From Mermis nigrescens (Eukaryota > Nematoda > Enoplea > Mermithida > Mermithidae), in NCBI GenBank assembly GCA_036768485.1, contig JAVLUZ010000273.1:6466846-6530845 (forward strand): a DNA stretch of 64,000 nt, in the 5' to 3' direction. The notes beneath the pieces were generated by a model that saw only the letters and a list, made by a program, of their open reading frames with translations, was not told where the DNA came from and did not search any database. Of the stretch, positions 40,930 through 52,699 are shown in pieces. The translations under genes were made by a program, and so were the position numbers. The stretch's first letter is position 1. Each line of letters opens with the position of its first letter.

Positions 40930-41720
40930 ATATATTTAGTAAATCTACACAAAATAGCTTCCAACCAATTTATACCCCCAACGTAGGAGGGGTTCCAAAG
41001 TGTACAGCAATACTCTAATAACAGCCTAACATGACTGGTAAAAACTTTAACAAGATTACTTTTATCACGCGAAAAAAAGCTCGTGTATTAGCAAGCATCT
41101 GGAAGAAGCTTTTCTGATCAAAGAATTATAATGTTCCATGAATTCTAAATTTTGGGAGATCAAAAGTCCTAAGTCACAGACAAACTGGTTATCACTGGGA
41201 ATAATTTCCCCACTTAGTCTATAAATAAATTTTGGATTATTACTACCCAAATAAAGAACTTGACACTTAGTTCGCGAAATCATTTAATTGCCCAAGCAAA
41301 AATATTTAAATCGGACTGTAATAATCAATAATTATGACCAACATTAAAAATCTTAATATCATCAGCAAACATATAAACTGAACTAGAAGAGACATTATCA
41401 CATATGTCATTAATGTAAATCGAAAAAAGCGTAGGTCCAAGCACGCTTCCCTGTATTACTCCGCTAGTTACGGGTACATAATCTGAAAAAGACTAACGCA
41501 AGCACATTGAGAACGATTAGCTGGATTAACTTTCAACCATATATAGAGATTTCGCTTAATCCCATATCCATTTAACTTAACAAGAAGTTTCACCCTAATT
41601 GTTTTCTCAAAGGTTCTTAAAAAATCCAAGTAAATTATCTCTAACGTTTCCTTTTCCGCAAGTGACTGTATCCATAAGAATTTGCATTTTTAGACCTGTT
41701 TCACAAGATTTATTTTTTTG
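40930..41720 (-). mobile_element. CR1-like LINE fragment 1
   Basis: The frame at 41065-41283 contains KCQVLYLGSNNPKFIYRL and CDLGLLISQNLEF. Other frames at 41340-41480 show a SVLGPTLFS-like segment and a DDIKIFN trace of the RT active site. The copy is broken by stops and frame changes and truncated at both ends. It has the same orientation as the two larger copies to the right. Confidence 0.7.
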
Positions 41721-41839
41721 AACACCAAAGTGAAAAGCATATATCGGATTATTGGTGTTCAGAAAATTTAGCAATTATTAATAATACGTTTCGTAATTTT
41801 GGAAACAAAACAACAAAGAGAAACAGACCGATAATTTTT

Positions 41840-42320
41840 GACTAATGCAAATAATATTACACTGTGCGCAATATTACTTGCTGTCTAGGCCGCTGCCTTT
41901 TGGCTGCAAATAATATTATACTCTGCACATTTGCAGTCTAAGCCGCTGGTATCGACTGCAAATTATATTACACTGTCTCTGAACTTATTTGCAGTATAGG
42001 CCATTGGTTTTTGACTGCAAATAATATTATATTGTGTCTGTGAGCTATATTATTTGCAGTTGACTGCAAATAATTAGTGCCGGCGAAAATACTGACCACA
42101 CCTATGGCCAAGGGAAATCCAAGAAATTTATTTTCACCGAACAAACCCATAAAAACGGGTGGGGGTCTTGAATAACGTGTTTCTCGGCTTTTTACATCGT
42201 TTTTGAAGGAAAAATCCTTATTAAGCGATCGAAGCGCTATCCTGCAATACTTTCCTATATTTGCAGTTGACTGCAAATAATTACTGCTGGCGAAAATACT
42301 GACTACGCCTATGGCCAGCA
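41840..42320. repeat. TGCAAATAATATTA tandem repeat and 200 bp direct repeat
   Basis: At 41845-42070 a ~60 bp unit ('gactgcaaataatattata', 'ttgcagtctaggccgctgg') occurs about four times. 'gcgaaaatactgaccac' at 42080 recurs at 42290, making a direct repeat about 200 bp apart. Confidence 0.75.
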
Positions 42321-43242
42321 ACAGAAACAACAACCGAACTTTCCCTCCTTCAGCAGTCGTTTAGAGAAAATTAGTTTTACCTTATAATAATAATATTATA
42401 ATAATATTTATTAGCCGATTACTACCGTAGAAAATGCAATAAAAATTACATGAAAAAAGGATTTAACGAAGTAATGTCGAAAGAACGAAAGAAAGTTTAT
42501 CAGCATAGCATAGTGATGGCTGAGACGTACAGGCGGTTGTGAATATAAAGCTTTATATCACTTACCGATCTAGTACCCCTTTCGGGTGCGAGTTCGGACT
42601 TCAAAGGAAAGTGACTGTCTCTTGATTATTCTGAAAGCATAAGTAAAATCAAAATGAATACGCCGAGTTTCGAGTCTTTCAAGATTTTACAAACCCAACC
42701 GCTCATTGTTGTAAGACAAGTCACCTTGTTGCCATAGTATTCTTTTCGTAAATCTACGCTGAACTTTTTCAATACAGATAATGTCTTTAATCAAATAAGG
42801 GTTCCAAACCACTGAACTGTACTCTAAAATGGGTCTTACATAGACTTTAAAAGCTTTTACCATTAATTCAATATTCTTTGAGACGAAGCGTTTCTGGATC
42901 AGTGATGCAATTCGAGAAGCTTTAGACGCAATGTTTACACAATGAATGCTAGAAGATAGGTCATCACTAATGTACACTCCCAAATCCTTAATAGATCCTT
43001 CAGAAACAGTTAAATCTTGAAAACCCAATTTGTAGTTGTTTCTAGGATTTCTATACCCCAAGTACAACGTTGCAAATTTACCATAACTTATTTGCAACTG
43101 CCATTTTTTGGTCCATGCGTATAAGAATTCCAGATCCGATTGTAAGAGATCAGTATTACATGAAACATTAAAAATTTTTGCATCATCAGCAAACAACATA
43201 ATATCACTATATTTAAAACAATCTACTAAATCATTTATAATT

Positions 43243-43250
43243 ACTAGAAA
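43243..43250. repeat. 8 bp target duplication, left
   Basis: ACTAGAAA, identical to 45842-45849. Confidence 0.95.
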
Positions 43251-45841
43251 TAGTGATCGACCGGGGCGACTTTTTTGGCCGGGGCCGGGGGCCGGGGCTG
43301 GCCGGGGTTAGACAAGGAAAATATTATTGCATGACACATACTTGGGGTGGGCATAGGAAAAGAAATAATGAGCGACTGCTCCATTCAGTAGTAAATGGCA
43401 AGCGCAAAGTTAGGTGCGCCTTTTCATATCAAGTTTTATAACTATTTATGTCACAAGAAACAAATTTATTCCAATGTTTCATTGTCTGAATCATCAATAA
43501 AGTCTATGTCGCTGCTATTAGCACACTCTACATCATTTGAATCTTCGCTACTGCTACTGCTGCTGTAGCGATTGGGTGCAATAGGTATTGGATGTAATAA
43601 ATTAAACATCACACATTCCCATAAGGGGAGGGATATAACCCCCTCAGGGTCCAAGACACAAGCCACTGTCAGACGATTTTTGATAAAAACCTTTTGAATT
43701 TTTTGAACTTAATTTTTTAGTATGGCAAAAGTGTACCTAACTATTAGAATTTCACGAAGTGATATATTATTCTTGAATGTGAGCTAGAGTAAATAGATAA
43801 GCTATCACTATAAAACATGCATGTGATCGCTTAAAATTTTATGAGGGTCCCTCTCAGTATACATGTAACGGCTGGAAATCTAGGGTAGGGGTCCCACGCC
43901 ATTTTTAGAAGGAGGGGGTTAGCGACTAGATCAAAAATGGTAAGAACACATAAAAATTGCCAAAAAAGCGCAAGTTTTCGCCAAAAAATGGGGGAGGTCG
44001 GTCAAATATTTTCTGACTTTCAAGGAAGTTCGGGGCTTTAAAGCGTGGATGGGGGATAGCCTAAACCCCCTGTCAGATGTATATTTCTCGGCCATTTTCA
44101 GGGGAAGGGGGTAAGCGGCTCCATTTTTGCAACCGCTTACCCCCCTGAAAATCTTTAAAATGGTAGAATGTGGAATGAGGAATTCTACACCTTTTTACAG
44201 TTTTTGTTCTTCAAAAATCTTTGTACATGTACAAATACGGTCTGAAACGTCTTTGTACACCAGCAAAAATCTTCGCCGAATACAAAAAGACCGTGCTTCG
44301 AAATGTGATAATTCGGCCTGAATTTAGTTGATAATATAAGTTCGGCGCGAAGTGCCGCAATTTTTATGAGCTTTCAATAGAATTCACACATCAAAGTCGA
44401 CTGAGAAAGCTAAAACAACTCGTACTACAAAATCAGAAATATTACAAAAATTGAAATATGCAAATTAAATCTTGTAATAAGCAAGACTGCGCTTAGAATG
44501 GAAAAATTGAAAAATGTCAAATATTCAGAAACCCAAAAATTAGCCAAATACACTACTAAAGGTCGAAAAACTATGTTCTACCGCCGAGGATTTTTCCCGA
44601 TGTACAAAGACTTTTCAGGACTATCTTTGTACATGTACAAAGATTTTTGGGAAGATAAAAACTGTGAAAAGGTGTAAAATTCCAAAGAATTTTCAGCGCT
44701 TCGCTCCGATATGAAAAATTGTCTGTCCTATATATATATATCTTCAAAATGGCAAAATTTGTATTTAGAATGGAAAAATGTTGAATTTTTAGGCGCTTCG
44801 CGCCGTTTTTAGGACAATTTTAGTAATTTTTGGCGTTAGAAACCCAGAAATTAGCTAAAATATACAATCAAAAGTCAAAAGACCCTGTTTTTCACATTAA
44901 AATCGCTACTGTACCATATTATAGTAACCAAAAATTCAAACGGACCGTGTACAAAAAAACACTAGTACAAAATTTACAAAGACTTTTGGGTACCATCTTT
45001 GTTCATGTATATACAAAGGTACATTGTACAAAAAACACTGTCACATACTGACAGTATGCGAAAATGTGTATGTTTAAAAATATATTTATATAATATATCT
45101 ACAAAATTTGTTAGCTCATACAAAGACCTTTTCGGAGATCTTTGTACAAGCACAAGAAGCTCGTACAACAAAATAGAGTCGGCTAATAATAATCCACCAC
45201 TTAATTTTCTGGTCCTCCAAATTGGGATTCCACCCCTCCCTTAACTCTGGACCTTGGGATACTATTTGAGACATATTTAGTTTATCGGATCGGACGCAAT
45301 TCTGCAGCGTAGTTTACATTCGCCTATAATTAACCTCCGTCCTAATAACTGTTACACAAGAAACGCGTTTTAAAGCACGCATTTCCCATTCAATTAAATG
45401 TAAGTTTTTTGTAAAAATAGTTTGTTGAAAACGTACAATTTCCAACTAGAAATAGAACGTATTTGTCAACTCTAAATCTTTTAGTCATATCTATATATGA
45501 ATGAGTTAAAAGTGGCATTTAGTTTAAATAAGTTAAGTGGAGGAATCGAAAACATGCAGATTTTCCTGAACATTTATTCAGTAAAAGCTCATTTATACAC
45601 AGTAGCAAAGTTATAACAAGGACTAAGTAAGTATACATACGGTCTTATCAGTACAGTTCTCAAAACTAACACTTGCTCATTGATAAATAAGAGCCAGTAT
45701 CACAGCCTGTAGAAAATACGAATTACACTAAATTTTTCCCCAGCCCCGGCCCCGGCCATTTTTTGACCTTGCCTCGGCCGGGACCAGGGATGCTGAAAAA
45801 TGGCCGGGGATTGCCGAGGCCGGGGCTCCGGTCGATCACTA
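43251..45841. mobile_element. Non-autonomous hAT-type element, 2.6 kb
   Basis: Begins TAGTGATCGACCGGGG and ends as its complement, CCGGTCGATCACTA. The ends are unusually G/C-rich ('gccggggccgggggccgggg'; 'cagccccggccccggcc'). Perfect 8 bp flanking duplication ACTAGAAA. Inside are a family-G array (44190-45170) and a Ser/Asp-rich minus frame (43466-43666), but no transposase. A solo end of this family is at 19253. Confidence 0.9.
44090..45260. repeat. Repeat family G inside the hAT-type element
   Basis: Repeated 'cttttgggtaccatctttgt' and 'ttgtacatgtacaaa' blocks, with hairpins GGCGCGAAGTGCCG (44343) and GGCGCTTCGCGCC (44791). Confidence 0.7.
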
Positions 45842-45849
45842 ACTAGAAA
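45842..45849. repeat. 8 bp target duplication, right
   Basis: ACTAGAAA, identical to 43243-43250. Confidence 0.95.
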
Positions 45850-46862
45850 CAATGTAGGCCCTAGCACACTGCCTTGAGGGACACCGCTAATTACCGGTTG
45901 TGGGTTTGAGAACCAACTATTTATCTATACCTTTTGTGATCTTCCCGCTAAAAATGATGTAATCTAGCTTAACAGAGTACCCGAAACTCCCAAGGATTTA
46001 AGTTTTAACAAAAGTTTTGAGTGAACAACAGAATCAAAGGCTTTACAGAAATCAATGTAAATAATGTTCATAGGAACGTGATTGTCTAAACTTTTAGTCC
46101 ACTTGTTTTTCCACTTAAGCAGCTGAGATGAACAAGACTTGTTCTTCAAAAACCCAAATTCTTGTTGACTTATAAGACAATTTCTGTTAAAATAGTCCAC
46201 GATGGTATTATTATTTATTGACTCCATAACTTCACATAAAACGCAACAGATAGATATAGGCCTATAATTTTCGACTGAGTGAGGGTCTCCTTTTTTTGAA
46301 AATGGTTGTAAGCAGTGCTTCTAACCATAAACGAGGGAGCCTGCCAGGTCCGATATGAAACTTCGAAAATGCTTGGAAGTGGTTCAATTAAGACAATTTT
46401 AATATGTTTCAAAAAGTAAGCTGAGAGCCCACCGGGACCAACTGAGTGAGTGGGCTTCAGCTTATTTAAAGCCGAGGCTACAATACCGAACTCAAACGTA
46501 ACTAAAGGAGGACGATCATTTACCTTTACAGATTCCATATTTAGTGGTTGAATGAATGTTGTTATCTAATAGTGAAAACTGAATCAAAAAATCATTAAAA
46601 GCGTTGGCTTTTTCAGTTTCATCAGAAATAGGTTGCCGATCGAACTCAAGATCAGGTACGGAACGTTTCAATTTTAAGCTGGTGTTAACAAAATTATAAG
46701 GTTTTTCAGTGATGAACCCTTTCCAATAAGTTCATTCTCTTCACTGGCATACAAATCCGAAATTGCATTATCAACATTTTTACAAGCAATTTTATAGTCA
46801 ACCGACAAACTTGTTGTACCTATCCTTCTTTAATTCCCGCCAAAGTCTGCGTTTCTTTCCGT

Positions 46863-47751
46863 GTAAGTAAGTGCAAACTGCCTTTATAGTCCGTGCGCAG
46901 GTTTTGATATTACGCATTGTCTTATCACAGTAATTTATAGTTCAAATTGCATTGCATTGACATTTAATTGTATTTACTTTGATTTTTCTTTTTTTCAATT
47001 TGACCAAATTTTTATTGTTTTAATTCCGTCTCTGCCGCAATAAACTATTCACTTCAAAACGATACCTACAGACTGCCAGAACAACAACAATGACAAACAG
47101 CAACAAAGAAACAACAAAACGCCTAGGATGCAGTTTAACATGTTTATCGACTTTACGGATAAAAAATTTGTACTTGCAATAAGATATTACAGTTCTGTTT
47201 GATAAGCTACAGTAAAAATTTATATTTGTGCATATACTGAAAATAACAACTTGCTTGTCAATTATTCTGTACTGCTCATTAAAATATTTTCTCACAATCT
47301 TGCAGTCTCCTTCCGATAATTTTTGCTGCTGTAGATTTGCAATTCACGGTAAATTCGATTCAATACAATATAGATAATTTTTTGATTATTCAACACTTGA
47401 AAATGTGCGAAAAAAGCATATGTGAAAGGAACTGGAAGAATTTTCGGCTGTTGTAAAACAACAATTTTCTTTAATTGCGTTGAATTGATGTGTAAACCGT
47501 CATTTGACGTCAAAAAAATTCTTAAGCGGAAATTTCAATGTTTTGTGTTGCGTCTTTCAATCTAATTCGAAGTTTGATGCATTATTATGACATAGATTGT
47601 TGTTTATTGCGACAAGGACGGAATTAAAACAATACAAACGTGGTCAAATTTAAAAAAAGAATCAAAGTAATACACTGAAATGTCGTCAATGCAGCGAATA
47701 TATATCAAAAACCTGCGCAAGGACTATGAAGGCGGTTTGCACTTACTTATA
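46863..47751. mobile_element. Inverted-repeat element between two LINE copies
   Basis: 46863-46911 and 47703-47751 are inverted copies of about 49 bp with few mismatches (TAAGTAAGTGCAAACTGCC at the tip). The interior of about 790 bp holds two overlapping minus frames (47020-47295, 47292-47513) without recognised motifs; one has a hydrophobic segment SLLLFVIVVVLAV. No target duplication is visible. Its right tip overlaps the stop of the LINE at 47743. Confidence 0.6.
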
Positions 47752-48870
47752 GTCTAAGGTAAAACTAATTTTCTGTAAACGACTGCTGAAGGAGGGAAAG
47801 TTCGGGGCATTCACAACTTCTTCTGGCAAATTATTCCAAAGAGGGAGTCTATTTGCAAAACAATACAATTTCAAATTTAGGCGAGATTTAGGTATTTTCA
47901 GCTTTACAGAGTTTACTGATCGAGTGATGCCATTACACACCGTGAACAACTCGTTAAAATCGATGTCTATAAGACCATGGTAAATTTTATAGGCCATCGA
48001 TAGATCATGACGGACTCGACGTAACTGAAGTGAGTCTAATTTAAGAAAATCTAATCGTTCACTATAGCTCAAGTCGGGAAAATTCAAGACCCTTCTAGTA
48101 AAGTATCTTTGAACTCTCTCAATACTTTTCACATCTTGCTTTTTGTGTGGTGACCAAATAACCGTGCAATATTCTAGTAAAGGTCGGATATACGTTTTGT
48201 AAGCCATAACTAGCAGTTCAGCATCTTTAGCCTTAAATGCTCGAAAAATCAATGACATCCTAAAATATGCACTTTTAACTATATGTGCAATGTGCGGCGA
48301 AAAATCCATATATTCGTTCAAAAGAATACCTAAATCTTTTACTTCGTTGTTTTCCAAAATATCCTCCATTCCAATCGAATATTTTTGCCTAAGATTTTTA
48401 TGACCGAAATGCAAAACGGAGCACTTAGCCAAAGATAAAGGTAATTGCCACTTTTCAGACCATTCATGAATATTCAGTAACAAATTGTTCAACAAACCTG
48501 CTTGTTCTGTTACGGAAAACATTTTTACATCATCCGCAAATAGGTACATTTTTAAGTTTTCATTTTTGTTCAGAAAAGCGATATCATTTATGTAAAAAAG
48601 AAACAAAAGAGGACCAAGAACGCTACCCTGTGGAACTCTGCTAGTAACATCAGTGAGCTCAGAAAAAGAATCACCAATTTTTACCTGCTGAGTTCGACCA
48701 TGTAAAAAATCTGTAATCCACAAAAATAATCGTCCTTTTAGTCCGTAAAATGAGAGTTTGTGAAGGAGTTTATTATGTGCGACAGAATCAAAAGCTTTGC
48801 AGAAGTCTAAATATGTAGCATCAACCGGACTTTTAGAATCGATGTGGCATATAATTTCGTTTATGTACAT
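47743..48870 (-). pseudogene. CR1-like reverse transcriptase, C-terminal frame
   Basis: A 375-codon frame. It has YLDFCKAFDSVAHNKLL (RT block), VPQGSVLGPLLFLFYINDI, the catalytic FADD at residues 111-114, then WQLPLSLAKCSVLHFG and the thumb/C-terminal VQRYFTRRVLNFPDLSYSER. The Gly usually before VPQGS is Arg. The start Met is only the frame limit; the domain continues upstream in the frame at 48870-49841. Ends KISFTLDYK, then TAA. Confidence 0.88.
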
Positions 48871-49841
48871 TAATAGTTGGGCTTCACACGATTTTTAGGC
48901 AAAAATCCGAACTGAATAGATGAAAAAATTTTGTTTATTTGAATGTATGCTGAGATATTATCTTTTAATATTTTCTCTAAAATTCTGCAACTCACACACG
49001 TTAACGAAATAGGCCTATAATTAGAAGTTATGGAAGGATCACCCTTTTTGAAAATGGGGATGACGTGAGCTGTTTTCCAGATTTTTGGAAGTTTACCAGT
49101 TAATAAGGAAATTGAAAAGATCTTTTTAAGCGGTAACAAAAGCGAGACTTTCAAATTTTTATACAAAATACTAGGTAATCCGTCTGGACCAAAGGAACTA
49201 GAACAATTTAAGTTGGAAATGGCTTTAGCTATAGCTGCTTCATCAAGTACGATATTTTCCAAACCAGGCAAATTCTTCAAATCAAGGTCAAGTAAGGGTA
49301 AGCTTCCATCATCCTGCCTGAGTAAAAACTGAAGAGAAAAAGTATTCAGTAAAGTAAGTTTCTTAGATTCTTCCGAAACAAGCTCGCCATTTTCCTTTTT
49401 TAGCGGTTGCATGGTTTTAGCACTATTCAAACGTTTACCAACAAAATTATAAAACTGTTTTAAATTTTCCTTTTCAACTAATTCATTTTCGCATTTAAAT
49501 TCAAAAGTCAAAATAGCTGAAGATATTTCTTTACAAATTAGTTCGTATTTTGCTTTTAAAATATCAGTTTTAGATGTTTTACGCCAAAGCCTTAGTTTTT
49601 TATCCTGTAGTTTTCTGATTTCGATTGGGTACAATTTAGCTCCAATCTCTCCGAAAGATACGAATTTAGAGACACCAAGATTAATAATAGCAAGGTATTT
49701 ATTATAAAAGTCATCAATAGTTACACAGTCAAGAAAGGCATCTTCCCATGAAATTGAATCCAAATAAGCTGAAAAATCAAGATATTTCCCACGCGAAAAA
49801 TTCCGTGATTTTGTTTTTATTTTTTCTGCTACAATCAGCAA
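48870..49841 (-). pseudogene. CR1-like RT N-terminal part and linker
   Basis: A 323-codon frame joining the endonuclease to the RT fingers: SSFGPDGLPSILYKNLK, IWKTAHVIPIFKKGDPSITS and NYRPISLTCVSCRILEKIL. The basic linker KLRLWRKTSKTDILKAKYEL precedes. The frame overlaps the endonuclease frame and abuts the catalytic RT frame, so at least two frame changes break a once continuous ORF2. Confidence 0.86.
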
Positions 49842-50277
49842 TGACAGAAAAGCTTACCTGATAATGATCACAAGAAAGTGTTAAAGGTGGCAAAACATTT
49901 ATGTCAAAACAAATGTTAGCGTTAGAAAAAACAAGATCTAAAGTGTTATCTAATCTGGTAGGCTGATTTACATGCTGAGTAAATCCATTTGATATAAGAG
50001 TATTCCAGAACAACAAAGAGCTTTTATCAGTCGGAATTTCATTAGAAAACCAGTTGATGTCGGGAAAGTTAAAATCACCTATTATTATCGTTGGCAAATT
50101 TAAAGCCATACACCAAAGTAGAAAGTCACACAAGTTTTCAGTAACAGTAGCGTCATGACCTGGTGGCCTATAAGATAGCACGGTTCGAATTTTTGAGGTT
50201 TTCGTAAGTAAGTCAATAACTAAACATTCACAATCACAAAATTCGTCTGGATAACTTAAACTTACGGCATTCAACAA
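49777..50277 (-). pseudogene. CR1-like APE endonuclease fragment
   Basis: A 166-codon frame. It has TVLSYRPPGHDATVTENL, the metal-binding IIIGDFNFPDINW, QPTRLDNTLDLVFSNA and SCDHYQVSFS, where the usual Ser-Asp-His is Cys-Asp-His. N-terminal endonuclease motifs lie upstream in degraded sequence (50280-50480, ETWLEPNIPDS-type). Not intact. Confidence 0.85.
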
Positions 50278-50499
50278 CTTCTTCGCGAGGCATCAAACTC
50301 CGCCCTCCTTTTTCGACACCTTTCGGTCACAACGGAAAACACAGTATTCCGGGTTTTGAAAAATAATCGAATCAGGTATGTTGGGCTCCAACCAACTCTC
50401 AGTGATGAAGATCAGATCATAAATTTGTGTACTAAGCAGAAAATCGTAGTGACTTGTTTTTAACACTTCTAGAATTAAATTGTAAGCATTTTAAAGACT

Positions 50500-50851
50500 T
50501 TATGTCACTTGCGCAGGGTGAAAATCCCTAAGCTCTAATTTTTTACGATAAAAAGTAGAACCTGTACTTTTGTCATCGTTAGAAATACGCGATTTAATAC
50601 AATTAGAACGATAGTCAATAAAAAGGTCCGTTTCTCCGTTATCTAAACGGGTTTGCAGCTCCATGCGTACATAGTTCGCGGCCACGTTTACGTTGAAGAA
50701 AGGACAAATCGGGCCTCGATCGTAAACCTTGCTGTCGGCGAGTAGAATTGATCACCCGTATAAACTCCTTCTTCGCCTGGGGCGAATCGCATACGATCTT
50801 CAAAAATCTAGGTTTTGTCACGGGCCGTGTACGTAAAAGCCCGGAGCTCAA
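50500..50851 (-). pseudogene. LINE ORF1 C-terminal fragments
   Basis: Two overlapping frames encode RPVTKPRFLKIVCDSPQAKK, FIRVINSTRRQQGLRSRPDL and then MELQTRLDNGETDLFIDYRS. This resembles the C-terminal nucleic-acid-binding part of CR1-type ORF1 proteins. One frame change near 50660. Confidence 0.7.
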
Positions 50852-50859
50852 TTTAAATT

Positions 50860-51510
50860 AGCCGAAAAACTATAATGTTAATTCGTGCAGCTTTTATTTT
50901 ACATCCATCTATCTACAACAGGCTGAAAATCTAGTAAAACCGACGATTCGACACACACGTCCGATCTTAAAGCAGCCTCGCGACCGAAAACGTCTTCTCC
51001 CAAAAACTAAGAATACGAAAGAAGTGCGAGTCGAAAAAGATCGAAAAAAATACGTATTGTAATGTGTTGCGCACTACCTTAATACGATGCACGTTCTTAG
51101 AAGAAATATGTACCGTTGTACCTAAAACAATAAGAGCATTACCGTATAAAAGTATACAATAGGGATTCTTACTGCAGGTACTTAAACAGTTACTGTAACC
51201 TACTTACGTACGATTATTCAATGCGAAAAGATTACGGTATGAACGAACCTGGGAAAAAGATTAAAAATTACTTGTTGTTTGCACAATCTGTAGGTACCTT
51301 ACCTAAGTGAGTAATATTACATATGGCTATTTGGCTATTCAGCGTAGTGAAACATTTGGACGGAGACGCGCGAAAATACCCATGCTCAAAAACAGAATTG
51401 GCTTACGGCCAAAAATAAGCGGGAGCATATCATAGAAGAAATTTAAGAAAACGTTAAAAGTGCAATTTCTAAAATATACATCCGGCCGTTACAGTTTGTC
51501 GTCGTATTTC
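50860..51510. other. Unidentified insertion within LINE ORF1
   Basis: About 650 bp separating the two halves of ORF1. No clear inverted repeats, LTRs or coding sequence were seen. It may be an old insertion, or part of a different element. Confidence 0.35.
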
Positions 51511-51516
51511 GGGCCG

Positions 51517-52010
51517 TCACGAAAGACCCGAATGATGTTTGATCAGTTCTCGAAGCGCAGCCAAATCATCGTTATCCACCGACTCGGGTAATCCGAATAG
51601 TACAGCGTTATTCTTTTTCGATTCTATTTCCATAGCGTCCTTGATGAGTAGCGGCAAGTCGGTCGTAGGCTGGGTAGGCGGCAAGCCGACCTCCAGAAGC
51701 AGGGCAAAACGACGGTCGAGAAGAGCCATTTTACCCGGCAGTTCTTTAAGTTGCTCGAATACTGGCGTACAGCTGCCGCATATCAAAGGTAAGTTAAAAT
51801 CCGAGTTCGCGTAAATGGAACTATTGAAAAATTTTACAACTTTGATCGGGATTTTTAAGCAAGCGCTGTGCGACCAACGTCTGCAAACGTCACAGCTAAG
51901 TGCCGTTTTATCCGTGTCCGTGATCGGCTTTTTGCGAAGCGTGCAGGGCGCATCCGACGACAAGGAAACAGGAACAATTGTGGGCCAACCCGTAAATCCT
52001 ACTAGTGTTT
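51517..52010 (-). pseudogene. LINE ORF1 N-terminal part with PHD-type finger
   Basis: The minus frame contains TALSCDVCRRWSHSACLK and LPLICGSCTP, a Cys/His pattern like the PHD finger of CR1-family ORF1 proteins. LPGKMALLDRRFALLLE and AVLFGLPESVDNDDLAALRE, an RRM-like region, follow. Upstream it runs into the inverted repeat at 51985. The first ~60 codons of the frame are minisatellite translation, not protein. Confidence 0.72.
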
Positions 52011-52625
52011 CCCCTGGTGGGAGAAACGTTTCTCCCATCAAAATTTCCCCCGGAGGGAGAAACGTTTCTCCCATTAAAATTTTCCCCGGTGGGAGAAACG
52101 TTTCTCCCGGGAGAAATGTTTCTCCGGGTGTGGGGTTACCTATGCTTATCATGGTTTCGCCGTTTCTCCTAGGCTCCGGGATGTGGTTACCTATGCTTAT
52201 CATGGTTTCAACGTTTCTCCCAGTCTCCGGGTGTGGTTACCTATACTTATCATGGTTTCGCCGTTTCTCCCAGGCTCCCGGTATGGTTACCTATGCTTAT
52301 CATGGTTTTGCCGTTTCTCCCAGGCTCCGGGTGTGGTTACCTATATGCTTATCATGGTTTCGCCGTTTCTCCCGTTTCTCCCAGGCTCCGGGTGTGGTTA
52401 CCTATATGCTTATCATGGTTTCGCCATTTCTCCCGTTTCTCCCGGACTCCGGGTGTGGTTACCTATGCGTATCACGCTTTCGCCGTTTCTCCCACGCTCC
52501 GGGTGTTGTTACTTATAATTGTCATGGTCCAGGCTCTGTGTGTGGTTACCTATGCTTATCATGCTATTTCTTTCTCCCTATCTTTTTCATTAGTAGGATT
52601 TACAGGTTGGGCCACAATTGTTGTA
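51985..52625. mobile_element. Foldback-like element with minisatellite core
   Basis: Inverted ends: ACAATTGTGGGCCAACC at about 51985 and its near complement at about 52590-52622. Similarity extends outward into LINE ORF1-like sequence on both sides. Inside, first three GGGAGAAACGTTTCTCCC palindromes (52019-52115), then about eight copies of a ~60 bp unit built on 'ggttacctatgcttatcatg' and 'cgccgtttctcccaggctc'. Non-coding; three overlapping plus frames are artefacts. Confidence 0.65.
52120..52560. repeat. ~60 bp minisatellite array
   Basis: About eight tandem units of 'ggttacctatgcttatcatg' + 'gtttcgccgtttctccc'. Unit length varies because of an internal 'gtttctccc' duplication. Confidence 0.9.
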
Positions 52626-52699
52626 GCCTGTGACGATGCGAATACCGCTGGATTTTTCTGCTGTGGGGCATTTTTTGACGAGGTAACTGTGAAATGAAG

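Larger units (their letters stand above)
42640..46865 (-). mobile_element. CR1-like LINE copy 2, split by a hAT-type element
   Basis: The reverse-transcriptase coding region is at 45842-46865 (fragments YLKHIKIVLIEPL, TIVDYFNRNCLISQQEFGFL, FVPMNIIYIDFCKAFDSV-type, GVPQGSVLGPTLFLV) and continues at 42687-43250 with the active-site LFADDAKIFN and the C-terminal EKVQRRFTKRI. The element at 43251-45841 separates the two parts with an exact 8 bp duplication. Several frame changes; 5'-truncated. Not functional. Confidence 0.85.

Noticed and set aside
43466..43666. Ser/Asp-rich 66-codon minus frame inside the hAT-type element
   Set aside because: No transposase motif; acidic low-complexity tail only.
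52120..52560. CRISPR-like array
   Set aside because: Units are contiguous tandem copies without unique spacers, in a eukaryotic genome.
51539..52697. Several long plus-strand frames, one of 272 codons
   Set aside because: Antisense to LINE ORF1 and translated minisatellite; repeated Tyr-His-Gly-Phe units reflect the DNA repeat.
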